Source of the DNA: Lathyrus oleraceus
Taxonomy: Eukaryota > Streptophyta > Magnoliopsida > Fabales > Fabaceae
Length of the DNA stretch: 64,000 bases
Assembly (NCBI RefSeq): GCF_024323335.1
Contig: NC_066583.1
Coordinates: forward strand, 359,234,377 to 359,298,376
Direction: 5' to 3'
Under the pieces are notes generated by a model. The model did not search any database, was not told the DNA's origin, and saw nothing but the letters and a program-made list of their open reading frames with translations. Positions within the stretch are counted from its first letter, which is position 1, and each line of letters starts with the position of its first letter. Shown one piece after another: positions 1 to 10,169 of the stretch. The position numbers and the translations under genes were made by a program.

Positions 1-523
1 CAACAAAACCGTCAATGTTAGGGAATAAAGCCAACCCATAGAAGAGCAACACAAAGATAGCTTTAAAATCATCCAAACTACCGGCTTGAGCAAAAGGAGT
101 AGCTTTCTTAATGAGGAACTCAGAAGTTAAACCAAACATTCCTTCTTTCTTCACCCAATGAGCCTCAATCTCAGACTTCTTCAGATGAAGAGCTTCAGCT
201 ATAAGATGAGATCTGGGAATCTCCTCCAATCCATTAAAAGGTACTTTTTCAGAAACGGGTATTCCCAAGAGATGGGCATACTCCTCTAACGTAGGTATAA
301 GCTGGTAATCAGGAAAAGTGAAGCAACGATAGAGATAGTCATAAAAATGAACCAATACACTCAAGAGTCCTTCAACCACATCACTAGACAATACAGATAG
401 AAGCTTCCCATGACGTTGTTTGAAGTCTAAGGGATCTAATACAAAGTATGATAGCTTCCTTAGCTCTTTCAAATCAGGACATCTGAAACTGTACTTCTTA
501 GTGTTCCTTCGTCCACAATCCAT
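1..523 (-). CDS. Ogre ORF1 protein, N-terminal part (DUF7745-like), runs off the left edge
   Basis: Reading the minus strand from the ATG at 523 gives 174 codons without a stop up to the window edge. The protein begins MDCGRRNTKK and contains FTFPDYQLIPTLEEYAHLLG at about residues 75-94, which is the hallmark of the extra ORF1 placed upstream of gag in Ogre retrotransposons and annotated in legume proteomes as a DUF7745 protein. Its biochemical role is unknown to me. It belongs to element B, whose PBS and 5' LTR lie at 21688-26235, so the ORF is separated from its own promoter by the 20.3-kb insertion of element A. The start was chosen because it is the first ATG before the conserved part, and the upstream sequence on this strand is AT-rich leader. 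No frameshift is visible in this portion. Confidence 0.8.
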   Translation of the reverse strand, partial: MDCGRRNTKKYSFRCPDLKELRKLSYFVLDPLDFKQRHGKLLSVLSSDVVEGLLSVLVHFYDYLYRCFTFPDYQLIPTLEEYAHLLGIPVSEKVPFNGLEEIPRSHLIAEALHLKKSEIEAHWVKKEGMFGLTSEFLIKKATPFAQAGSLDDFKAIFVLLFYGLALFPNIDGFV

Positions 524-1258
524 GGTCTGAAAATATTTGCAAATAAGACCTCAGTTCCTTGAAGTTATTTTTTTCGTGTGATGAATGTTATGATGTGCAT
601 GAATGCATGAATGCAACAATCACAAATAAGGGATCACACACAAGGTAAACAAACAAAGGTTAATGGATGAATCAAGTCATTGTCAAGATCAATCATCCAT
701 TTTGGTGGATTATGGTTTTCACCTTATCAACATCCAAGTTCCATTGATATTGACAAGACTTGATCGGATCAACCAAGAATCTAGGGTTTGTTGTGAGTCA
801 CGAGCATGGAGTCGGGTTAAGAACCATCCTAAAGGAGTGTACTAAGGATAAAAACCTGTAGATAATGTTCTAAAAAGTTCCCAGAGTCTTGATTCCATCT
901 ATCGGATATTACAGGTTAGGATGACTGACTCATCAACCCATAATATTCTCAAGAGAAACTCGTCTGAGTGTAGTATCGCGTAACAACTGTTATCAAGTCT
1001 ACACCTGAATAGTCTCCGCGCTATGTCCTAAATAGGCCAAGTTGGGTTAAATGTTCTACGGTCCTCAGTTTCTCGGACCCTAAATCAGAGAAAGTAATGC
1101 CTAACCACAAATAACTTGTGTGACATCAATAGCTCCAAAAGGGTTCCCACTGAGTAGATGGGTCTCAAGCCAACTTATTAAGGACTACTCCACACAAGTC
1201 GAATATGACTATACCATCCTCCTATCTTAATTGCACTCAAGTTCGGGTTAGAACTTAT
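524..1258 (-). other. leader of element B between PBS and ORF1 (left part)
   Basis: This is non-coding sequence of element B lying between the insertion point of element A and ORF1. Only short incidental ORFs are present. Together with 21574-21687 it forms the 5' untranslated leader of B. I recognise no domain here. Confidence 0.6.
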
Positions 1259-1263
1259 CTCAC
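1259..1263. repeat. target site duplication of element A (left), CTCAC
   Basis: The five bases CTCAC stand directly before the TGTAG start of the left LTR and recur at 21569-21573 directly after the right LTR. A 5-bp duplication is the usual integration footprint of Ty3/gypsy elements. Confidence 0.95.
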
Positions 1264-2459
1264 TGTAGCACCTCAAATTTGCACCCTACCATTGTGTACA
1301 TTCATTGCATACTAGGTCATAGCATTAACAATGTCCACTGCATAACATTGCATTGTCCATGTGCCCAAGTGCAAGCTCAGTTGATGAATCAGGTCAACTG
1401 ATCAGGAGAACCAGTCAATCAGGCAAGCAAGTGCCATTTTCATTGAGACAAAGCCCTAGGGTTGATTTTTCAAGCTCATATGGTCCAAGGATCATTTTGA
1501 AGTGGTTTGGCCAAAGATTGGATGTTCAGAAGTCACCAGTCATTGTTCAGTCAACCAGAAACCCTAGAAAGTCAACTGTGGTCAACTGTGCATTTAATCA
1601 GTGATTTGATGATTGGAATTGGTTAGAAAGGTCTCATTCATGTCTATATAAACTTCATTTGACATTTCAAAGGTCAAGGTTGAAGGAATTGAGGTCAGAC
1701 AGACAGTTTCCCAAAATGGCAAGTGGACCTGTGATTTCAGCTGCCCAAAATGGAAACTTTTTCTCCTCAAGATAACTTCATCATACAAGCTTCAAATGGA
1801 ATTTTGTCCAACATGAAAGTTGAAGATCTTGTTCTCACCTTTCCAAAAAGTCCAAGAACTCAAAAATCCAATTTATGGTTGACAAGATATGGCTCAGTGA
1901 ATTTCAGAAAAGACCCGTAATCAGGAGGCCATAACTACCACATACTTTGTCCAAATTGCAAGTTCTTTATATGCACAAACTCCATTTGACATGTACTTCG
2001 AGGGTGCATCATTGGATTTTTCCAAAAATGGCCAAGGCAAAAAGTCACTTTTTCAACTGGACTGTTAAACTGGATCAGGGGCAAAATTGTCCAAATGTCA
2101 AAATATTTGGAATTTTGAGATGGGACTTTTTGTAACACCTCAGGAATGGCATTTAGAATGTGTTTGAACCATCATTTCATGGCTAGGCCTCATAATTTGA
2201 GTTTTGGCTTGAAGAATGAAAGTGCATAATTAGGCATTTTTCTACCACATAGTGAAATTGCAAGATACATGGCCTATTGAAATGAAACTTGTTTCTACAC
2301 ATTACATATGGTATTTTGGACTTGTTGGAACCAAAATTGAGCTGCTACATGAACTGATTTGGAGAGAGGGCATTTTGGCCAAATTGAAGGAAAATGCACA
2401 ATTAGCTTAACATTGCCAATTTGGTTAATTACCTTGATTAATCATGATTAAAGCTAACA

Positions 2460-2467
2460 TATATAAG
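2460..2467 (+). promoter_or_regulatory. probable TATA box of the element A LTR promoter
   Basis: TATATAAG lies about 1.2 kb into the LTR, with a CCAAT motif about 45 bases upstream. The aligned stretch in element C has TATTTAAG in its 3' LTR. A second candidate, TATATAAAC, lies at about 1644. Which of the two is used cannot be decided from sequence. Confidence 0.4.
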
Positions 2468-5400
2468 CTTAATCTCTTCCTAAACATAACAGAATTCACT
2501 TTCACCAAAATTTGGATCAAATCATCACAATCCTCTCTAGAATCTTCAAGAACTCACAAGAACCAAAATCCAAAAACCTCCACAAAACCTTGATCAATTT
2601 GCATTCTTCTTTTTGCATTGATTTTGCATCATCAAAAACTTCATCTGTTTGCAGCTGGTAGCATCCATAGCCGTGCCAAACTCCACTGTCCAAAGGAGCT
2701 TCATCTATGGTGTTTGAAGATTGCGAGTGATAGAGGTAGATTCGAGCCAAACCGCGAGCTGCATCCACTTCACGAAGCATCATTCTGCTACTGTTTCATC
2801 CGAACGCGCGCAAAGGACACGCGAGCTACCACTGCCATAGCAGGTAGGTCCAAATTCGACCTCAAGCTTTTGATCCATGATTGTGTGCGTGGTGTAGGTC
2901 GTGTCATGTAGATCATGAGGATACTCTTAGAATTGCGAATGGTTGACTATAGCGTGAGAAATCGTAACTCGAAGTTTGAATCTAAAACCCTAACTCATTT
3001 GATTCTTGAGATTTAGTAATTGTTAGGTTAATTGGAGTTGAGATTTGTGATCTACATGTTGTAACGGTTCCAACGACTATAAGATCGCTCGTTTTGGTTA
3101 GGATTTGTGGATTTGGTGTTCTTGGATGTTCTTCAAAATTCTGGGAAATTTCTTGTTTGGAACGAAGGAGATAGACGCGTTTGATCCAGATTCCAGTTTG
3201 AAAATTCAAATTGGGCGTTTACCGCCCCCGCCTCTTTAATTACATTTCTGCCATTATTCAATATTTCCATTAATTAATTAATTAATTCTAAAAAATTGTA
3301 AAAAAATACTTTAGCACCTTAAAAAATTCGTAGAAAAATATAGAAAAATCAGAAAAATGTGAAAATTGTGTTGTTGACTTTGTCATTGAGTGTAGATGAT
3401 TTTTAACCTATTGGTCAAAGTTGTGCATGGAATATTTTTCATTTGACCTAGGGTTTCTTCCACATGTGTATATTTTGATACCTTAGACTAATTTGATCAT
3501 GAAATTCTCATATTGTATGATAAATGGCTGAAAATTTTTGTGATGATCCTTGACTGATTGATGTTTATTTCCATGTAAACTTCTTGATTTTTTGATACCT
3601 GGCCTTTGAGTTACAATTTTTTGAACTTAGGTGTGACAATTTGTGTCACACCTTATGATGCCAACTTGTGGAAATTTTTTGCATGACCTATCCTTGTTAG
3701 AATTGATTGAAATTTGGTATGGATGTTCATTAACATGTTAGGTTCCTTTGTGAATTTTTGTGGAATTGTTCATTGTGTTTTCTAATTGATCATGATTTTT
3801 CATTTCTGGTGGTTGAATTTGCAAATCCATGTGACATGGGTTGGTAGATTCATTGTGAAATGCTCATATGGTACTGTATGGTCATGAAATTTGATATGCT
3901 TGTAGAAGACACATGTTAGGACCTCCCTGTTTTGGTCTCATCCATTTTTTTTTTGTTTTCATTGAGTTATGAATTTTTGAAGTGGAAGCATGTGTTGATG
4001 TTGTGATTTGGAGCCTATAATTGTGCCTGTTTTTGTTGATTTTCATTGACATGGTTTCATTTGCCCAATTAAGCTGAAATTTGGTGTGCCATACCTGGAT
4101 TAGGTCCTGTTTAGGTGTAATTTATTTGAGAATTTCTAAAGTTGTTTTAATGTGAATTTGAATGCAATAATTCTGTTCGTAGGCTTAGTGCTTCCTTTGA
4201 ACTAGTTTGCCTTATTTTGTGCATAGAATGAGCATGATGAATGATATGACCATGAAATTTGGTAGAATAGTTCCTGACATGTGTAGCTTTCATTTGGCTT
4301 TGGTCCTACTAATTTCCCATGTAATGTCACTGTTTACCATTTGATTGAAGTTAGTGTACATTTTGTAGCTTCATTTGGTTGTGTTTTTGCATGCTTTGAC
4401 ATGTTTAATTAATTCCCATAGTTCCATCAGTCCAAATTGCTTGAAAATTGACATGTAGCTTGTTGAATGTCCTCTGTTTAGGATATAATTTTTGTGGAAT
4501 TTTCCATGCTGTTTTGATATTTTTTGTGATGTGATCTTGCTGATTGCTCATATGTGGTTTAACATTGCTCCCTTTGCCTTACAGGTTGCATAAAATGAGA
4601 TAGGTGTATAGTTTGGATATGGGACCAATTGGGACCCCTTTGTTATTGAAATAGCTTGACTTTGATCATGAATTGGTTGCTGTTTTAACATTTTTCCATC
4701 TTTTTGACCCTAGGCTAGTCCTAGTGGTCATGTTACTTACATTTGAAGTTGATTGTGCCTTTTCAGGTTAAGAAGTTAAGGATTAAGGCATTTGTTTCAC
4801 ATTTAGGATTGTGTTGCTTGACCTATAAACTAATGTGTTTGTTTTGTAGGATGTTTGAGCCTTGAGCTTTGTGCTATGCACACCATTGTTTGATTGTGAT
4901 TGTACACTGTTGATCATTATGTTGTTGTCTGATTATGAATGGGATGCTGATTCTGTTTGACTGTTTCCAGGTACCCTTAGTTGCTCAGTTCTCTTAAGAA
5001 CTTGCATTGCTTTGCTTATAAGCGATTAGCATTGAGGTATTGCACCTTCTTCTTCATGTAGTCTGGAGACCCGGCTGTTACCGGGCCGGACAAACTGTCT
5101 GAAGTCCTCCTTAAGAGGCAATGCTTGTGTATGTTTATATTTGTCCCAAGCAGGAAAAGTCCTCATTTGAGGCAATTGGTGGAAGGTAGGGATAAGCAAT
5201 CTATCCCCCACTATTCTGTGAGTCTTCTCCTTGCTCCCATTACATGGTTGTAGCATTGAGATCCAAGCCCAAGATCTTGTACATTGTACAGTCGAGTCTA
5301 TGTCCTGAGCGTAGAAGGGTCCCCCCATTCTGGACCCACGCTCCCTTGTCTGATGCTCTCTCTGACTTGAGATAGAAGCAATGAGGCACACCCCTCATCA

Positions 5401-5819
5401 CCTTTCATCTAGCTTCACCTTAGCCCCTCAATGGCAAGGTTAAGAGCTAACCTGACCCCGATACAGAGGCTTGTTTGTTGAGGTTGATATGACCCCTCGA
5501 CTAAAGCCTAACCTTGATGTTTGAGCCCCTTGTTGGTGTGTTTATTTCATGCTGTATATGTTTGTGTGATGTGATTGTATCCCCTAGGTTTGCTAGACTC
5601 CGCGTAGTCTCGTTTGCATGACAATTAAGGTAGCACGGTTCCTTCGTATAGGACTTCCTTTCTTGCTTGAGCTTTCCTAAAACACAAACAAACACTATCC
5701 CCTCTTAAGGATACGTCAACTCCTTCTACTACAGGTGAGTAAGTCTCCAAAGGTCGAGCATCCGGTAGATTGCGTAGTGACGTTGTCCACTTAAAAAACA
5801 CGAACCAACAGGAATAGTT

Positions 5820-6370
5820 TAGCCGAACTACGGCAACTCTGATTCTCATGTCCAGATGAGATACGTAGGCACGAGATGCGATGTCTTGTCGAGTTTGACT
5901 AACGACTAATACTAATTCTGTTCTCTCGCCCTCGTTGCGATTGAGACCTCCCCTTTCTCTTGCCCTGGTTGCAATCGAGACCCTTCTTCTTGTTGTGTGC
6001 TTGGAAGCTGATGTAAGTCCATCGAGTGGCATTCGGGTTCCAGTGTGCGTGTGTTTGGTTCGGATGCCGACGTAAGTCCAGTGATTGGCAGTCGGGCTCC
6101 ATGTTTGCCTTCTTGAGTGCGTTTTGGTTCGGATGCTGATGTAAGCCCAGTGATTGGCATTCAGGCTCCACGTTTGCCTTTGCCTGCGTTTGTTTGTGTG
6201 CGTGTTAGCCGAGCTACGAATGCTCTGATTCTCCTTCGTCCAAAGGAGATACGTATGCATAGGATGCGATATCCTAGCGAGCATGTGTCGTTTCCCCAGT
6301 CCGAACTACTTTGACTCTGATGTCTATGTCTGATAGACTAAGTAGGCCCAGGATGCGATATCCTGCCGAG
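5820..6370 (+). repeat. three diverged hairpin modules in the A LTR (R/U5 side)
   Basis: Three copies of a module about 70 bases long lie at 5821-5893, 6208-6281 and 6300-6370. Each has the order CGAACTACG-like, CTCTGAT, a hairpin H1, TACGTAGGC-like, a hairpin H2 with loop GCGAT, then GCGAG or CCGAG. The H1 stems differ but remain paired: TCTCAT/ATGAGA (5844-5861), TCTCCTT/AAGGAGA (6230-6249) and GTCTAT/ATAGAC (6322-6338). The H2 stems are CGAGAT/GTCTTG, AGGAT/ATCCT and CAGGAT/ATCCTG. The same modules occur in the 3' LTR and, on the minus strand, in the LTRs of element C. Confidence 0.75.
6000..6178 (+). repeat. three-copy tandem repeat of about 60 bp in the A LTR
   Basis: Three neighbouring units share GATGTAAGYCCA, a spacer, then GTGGCATTCGGGTTCC or close variants (units near 6008, 6067 and 6134). 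The element C LTRs carry only two such units (28998-29105 and 41828-41935, minus strand), so copy number varies between related elements. Confidence 0.7.
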
Positions 6371-6669
6371 TCAGTCTTGTTTGTTTTCTTGTGTCTCTTT
6401 CAGCCTGTGTAGATGTTTATTTGAGCAGTGTTTTAGCAACCATCTCCCTTCCTATAGTGCGTGGATCCCGTCGAGTACGACGGATGCGTAGGGGTGCTAA
6501 TACCTTCCCTTCGCATAACCGACTCCCGATCCCATTCTCTTTGGTCGCGAGACCACGTCTTTTCCAGGTTTACTCTGAGCGTTTCCTTTCCCTCTTTTGG
6601 GATAAATAACGCACGGTGGCGGCTCTGTTGTTCTTGTTTTCCCGCCGGTTTTTCGCGTAATGCGACAGC

Positions 6670-6687
6670 TGGCGACTCCACTGGGGA
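6670..6687 (+). other. primer-binding site of element A (tRNA-Arg type)
   Basis: TGGCGACTCCACTGGGGA starts two bases after the end of the 5' LTR. Ogre elements are known to use a tRNA-Arg primer. Elements B and C carry TGGCGACTCTGCTGGGGA, so A differs from them at two adjacent positions (TG to CA). Confidence 0.85.
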
Positions 6688-7710
6688 CGACTAGAGAAGT
6701 TGACCTGTGCTGGTCCTTCTTCCCTAAGCGAGTCTCTCCTAGCGCTCTCTAGGTTAGGGTTTTGGTTGCTATCTGCTGTTATTTATTGCATTCATTCATT
6801 TACTGTTTGCATTTATTGTTTGCATTTATGTTTGCATTCATTCCTATTCATATGCTGTGCTGGCTGTGTTTCTCTGTTTGGGGTGGGAGTTACTCGAGGT
6901 AAAAGGCCCAATACCCAGGCTATGAGTGCAATCTAGGAAACCTAGGAATAGAGTGATTCATGGGAAGCGGGTGGTGTACGCCACTTAGCGGAACATTGAT
7001 ATCACGAGTAGTTCAGACTCTGATGGGGTATTATCGGTGCATACATCGGGTGTGCACAGGATGATATTCTTGAAAGGGTTGTTTATCCTGCGTTTCTCTC
7101 GACCTTACCCTGGCCTAGATGACACCCGTGAGTGGGAGGGGATGATTATTACAGGTACTGTTGCTGACTTGTTGGTGACTTGTTGGTGACTCTTGGCACT
7201 AATGGTGACTGTGAATTATGGACATTTATTTCTGGGACGCCGGAGTTCTGTCCGTGGTTTGTCAACGGGTTCCGTTTATTTCGGATCCCCGGGTTGAATT
7301 TGAGAGTACCTGTTCAGAGGATCTGACTGTCATCCGTCAGTGGATGTTCCTGTGATGATAGTGATGTAATCTCCAGTTCCGTTTATTTCGGAACTCCCCA
7401 AGTCGGATTCATGGTGACTCAGTTGACAGTGACTGGTTCAGAGAATGGGTCTTCAGATGACTTGGTGGCACAGCGACCTGCATTCATGCATTTGCATTGG
7501 TCTCATTTCGCATTCATCTGCATTCAACTCATGTCTGTCCGTACTCAGGGTCCATTATTTTTAACAGAGATTCAGGTTGAGAGACATCCAGATGTCATTG
7601 TTGATAAAATTTTATCTGTCTCGATGAAACCGGAATCCAAGGACAGAATTTTCCTAGTACGGATAGACATTGCATGTGTGAGTCATACTAACCCATTTGC
7701 TGTTTTGTAG
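6688..7710 (+). other. 5' leader of element A, ending in a probable splice acceptor
   Basis: This stretch of about 1 kb has no ORF1, unlike full-length Ogre elements. It ends with TACTAAC (7687-7693), a pyrimidine-rich run and TTTTGTAG (7703-7710), which looks like a plant branch point and 3' splice site just upstream of the gag start. The donor site is not evident. Confidence 0.5.
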
Positions 7711-7774
7711 GTGTCAACCGGTGCGCATAGCTCGTCTGCTAAGACATCCTGCTAGGGGCAACAAATCTGAGCTG

Positions 7775-8668
7775 ATGGATCCTCCCAACGCCGATATCCT
7801 CGAACTGAAAGAGATGGTGAGAGATTTGTTCGGTATTGTGCAAGGGCTTGCCCTGGGGCAGAAAGCCATGGCCGAGAGGTTGGAAAGGATTGAGGGCTGG
7901 ATGATCAAGGAGAAAGTTCAGGGAAAAGCTCCATCATCCGAAGTGACAAATCCCTCTGACTCTGTAGTGAAGAAACTCTCTGGTAGTGGTCCGCTCAAAA
8001 AAGAGGTTGAGTCAAGCGGTGTGCCAGCAAAGAAAGAACGCAGTAAGGATCGTTATCATCCTTATGCTGCTGCTGTAACCGCTCCTGTTGGTAATCCACT
8101 TGTACCACCGCAACAACTACCACCTCAACAGAAGGCACTGAGAGCTAGGAGCCAGGTGAAGAAGAAAAAGGAGGAGCGTCAGTTCGAGGAACCACCTGTG
8201 ACCTACACCCTTTTGTTCAGGAGATTGAGGGATTTGGGGTTAGTCCGGCCAAGGATTCTGATTCCCATAGCACAACAGAAGAGGCCTGCACACTATGATG
8301 AGAATGCCAGGTGCGAGTTCCATTCTGAGGCACCCGGGCACATCGTTGAGGGTTGTAGGGCTTTCAAGCATGTCGTCCAGGACATGGTGGACTCAAAGAT
8401 CATCATCTTGGCACAGATCATGGATGGGGGTGTCAACCCTGTACCCAAGAAGGGTCCTGTAAAGATGAAGATGGGGAAAAAGACCAAGAAAGGAATAGAG
8501 ATGACTGAGGAAGGTCAGTTAAAGGTTCCATCGGCTATGGTCCCAAAACCTCCGATGCAGGATGGAGCTTTCCCTGTTATTGATGATTGTTGCGCGGCCG
8601 TTGCCACAGAGGGGGTGTACATTGATGGGAAATACGACCCGGAAGATGAAAGAAGTGGAAATGGATAG
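7775..8668 (+). CDS. gag: reduced gag-like protein of element A
   Basis: From the ATG at 7775 the ORF encodes 297 residues beginning MDPPNADILELK. An in-frame ATG at 7697 lies inside the probable intron end (acceptor AG at 7709-7710), so the later start is preferred. The order is an N-terminal helix-rich part that may form a coiled coil, a charged linker, a YTLLFRRLRDLGLVRP segment, and near residue 175 a zinc-binding motif CEFHSEAPGHIVEGC followed by VVQDMVDS. That end is characteristic of Ogre gag, which packages the genomic RNA. The central capsid-like gag domain of full-length Ogre proteins is missing, and I see no protease active-site D[TS]G motif. The reading frame is open, which is notable in an element whose pol is destroyed. 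Confidence 0.75.
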   Translation: MDPPNADILELKEMVRDLFGIVQGLALGQKAMAERLERIEGWMIKEKVQGKAPSSEVTNPSDSVVKKLSGSGPLKKEVESSGVPAKKERSKDRYHPYAAAVTAPVGNPLVPPQQLPPQQKALRARSQVKKKKEERQFEEPPVTYTLLFRRLRDLGLVRPRILIPIAQQKRPAHYDENARCEFHSEAPGHIVEGCRAFKHVVQDMVDSKIIILAQIMDGGVNPVPKKGPVKMKMGKKTKKGIEMTEEGQLKVPSAMVPKPPMQDGAFPVIDDCCAAVATEGVYIDGKYDPEDERSGNG

Positions 8669-8966
8669 TGAAATACTTGAAACGCCCAGTCAAGCAATCG
8701 AAACCGTACAGGTGGAGAGCGCTCTTGTTGTTGAGAAAGAGAGGAAGTTGTCCATTTCTTCTTATAAACAAGCTCTGGAAGTGGTGAAAAACCAAGAGGC
8801 CCGAGGTTGGGGAAGGATCATTGACATAGTGGTGAAGGCAGACATGTACGGGATTGGTTATCCAGATCAAGAGTCGTCTAGACCAAACAGAGGATGTCGT
8901 CCACCGTACATCTTCGTCAGTGCAGGAATGCTGAATTCTGATCATGCTTGTTCCGTGAGTGAATAG
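8646..8966 (+). pseudogene. gag-pol linker remnant of element A
   Basis: A +1-shifted frame overlapping the end of gag encodes SSYKQALEVVKNQEARGWGR followed by IIDIVVKADMYG, a stretch typical of the Ogre polyprotein between gag-protease and the intron before reverse transcriptase. It ends at a stop at 8966. The shift relative to gag near 8640 suggests either a frameshift mutation or a relic of the normal gag-pol arrangement. No catalytic residues are present. Confidence 0.6.
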
Positions 8967-9232
8967 ATCGACCGCGACCGCGAGCTCGAGTTGTGGATAA
9001 AGTCGTGCGTACCAGGCGATTGGAAGGCCTCCAAAAGCATCACTGTCGCTCATCCAGAAGAGTAGTTTTTCTGTGTTAATTTTGTTTGCATGAAAGCCAT
9101 ACGTTTTGCCCGAAACGTACTGGTCCATTGTAAGGGCCACCTCATGTGTCTCATTTTGCAACATTTTGCATCAGTAATAAATGGATGTTTTTGTGATCAA
9201 AAGCGGTGTTCCCTGTCTTTCATTTTTTGCAG
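8967..9232 (+). other. possible remnant of the Ogre pol intron
   Basis: Non-coding sequence lies between the two pol remnants and ends in a pyrimidine-rich stretch and TTTTTTGCAG (AG at 9231-9232). Ogre elements are known to carry an intron spliced out ahead of the reverse transcriptase region, and the position fits. I cannot point to a convincing donor site. Confidence 0.4.
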
Positions 9233-9290
9233 TTTTAAAAAAATAAAAATGGCAATGTTTTTCGTTTTTCTTTTGAACTTGTCTTGTTCC

Positions 9291-9929
9291 AACCACAAAA
9301 GTGATTACCCTCCTGATCTCATCGATAACAATTTGGTTACACCTCTATATGACTTCGACAATCCAAGCTATCATGCCGAAGAAAAAGGCGAAGAAGATTG
9401 TAATCTGCTGGAAATAGCCAGGTTGTTGAAACAAGAGGAGAAGGTGATTCAACCATGCGAGGAGCGAGTCAAGATGGTAATCCCAAGTACCGCCGAGGTC
9501 AGAAGGGAAATGAAAGTTGAGGCCGCTTCAGAGGCAAGTCAAGAACATAATGGTAGCCCTGTTGAAAGAGCAGGTTGATATCTTCACCGGTTGCATCAAG
9601 ATACACCAGGGGGGAATACCCATGTCGTGGGGCACGAGCTACCATCAAGAGAAGACTATCCTCTAGTGAAGAAGAGGGTCGGTGCCACGGATCAAAGGGC
9701 TACGGTGACTTTGTTTCATGATATGACTCATCGTGAAAGCGAATGCCATGTTGATGACATGATGACAAAGTCCCAAGCAGAAAAAGGGTATCCCGGTGGA
9801 CTTGATCAAGTTGTTTGACCGGTTGAGATAACTCATACTGTTGAGTCTAAGTCAGTGCACTTATGGAGTGTTGTCCGGTGAGCTGCCGAGGCTTGTTGTG
9901 GGCAAACAAGAGGAATCAAGGTCGATCCT
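9291..9929 (+). pseudogene. pol: reverse transcriptase region remnant of element A
   Basis: The segment starts with the acidic pre-RT linker (DYPPDLIDNN, then EIARLLKQEEKVIQPCEE). After a frame break it continues with HELPSREDYPLVKKR and RATVTLFHDM, which correspond to the start and centre of Ogre RT. The catalytic YVDD motif is represented by CHVDDM near 9750, with the tyrosine replaced. A further fragment KLFDRL and then RGIKVDPA lead straight into the poly(A) stretch at 9930. Large parts of the fingers and palm are missing and several stops and shifts are present, so this cannot encode an active enzyme. Confidence 0.7.
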
Positions 9930-10020
9930 GCAAAAAAAAAAAAAAAAAAAAAAGAAAGAAAAAACAATACAAGAAACGCCTGAACCAAAAACAAACAAAA
10001 AAAAAGAGAGAAAAGAAATC
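9930..10020 (+). repeat. A-rich low-complexity tract inside the pol remnant of A
   Basis: A run of more than 20 adenines is followed by AAAG/AAAC-rich sequence. It begins within the lysine codon after the RT motif RGIKVDPA, so it marks a deletion or expansion point in pol. Element C has a similar A-rich tract at the matching place (38760-38850, minus strand). Confidence 0.85.
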
Positions 10021-10169
10021 AAATGGTCAGGTGGAATGATGACTGCCAAGGGGCATGGAAAAAAAATGAGTAGCAGGAACCTCTGATTCTGATACCTTCC
10101 TTGGAAGAAACAACTGTTAATCTGGTACTTGACAGCCTTCAAGGGGTCTATGAGGCGTATTGAGTCAGC

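Larger units (their letters stand above)
1264..6667 (+). repeat. 5' LTR of element A
   Basis: A 5,404-bp direct repeat of 16154-21568. It starts TGTAGCACCTC and ends ATGCGACA, the TG...CA termini expected of an LTR. The many short ORFs inside it on both strands also occur in the other copy and show no known domain, so I do not regard them as genes. The U3 part runs from the start to the TATA-like box near 2460. The repeated hairpin modules and the last 100 bases before the PBS belong to R/U5. Confidence 0.95.

Noticed and set aside
5625..6284. 219-codon ORF on the minus strand inside the A LTR (also at 20526-21185)
   Set aside because: It reads across the hairpin modules and 60-bp repeats antisense to the element, shows no domain, and exists twice only because the LTR is duplicated.
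7697..7774. Upstream in-frame start of gag in A
   Set aside because: These codons overlap the pyrimidine tract and AG of the probable splice acceptor, and the conserved-looking protein begins at 7775.
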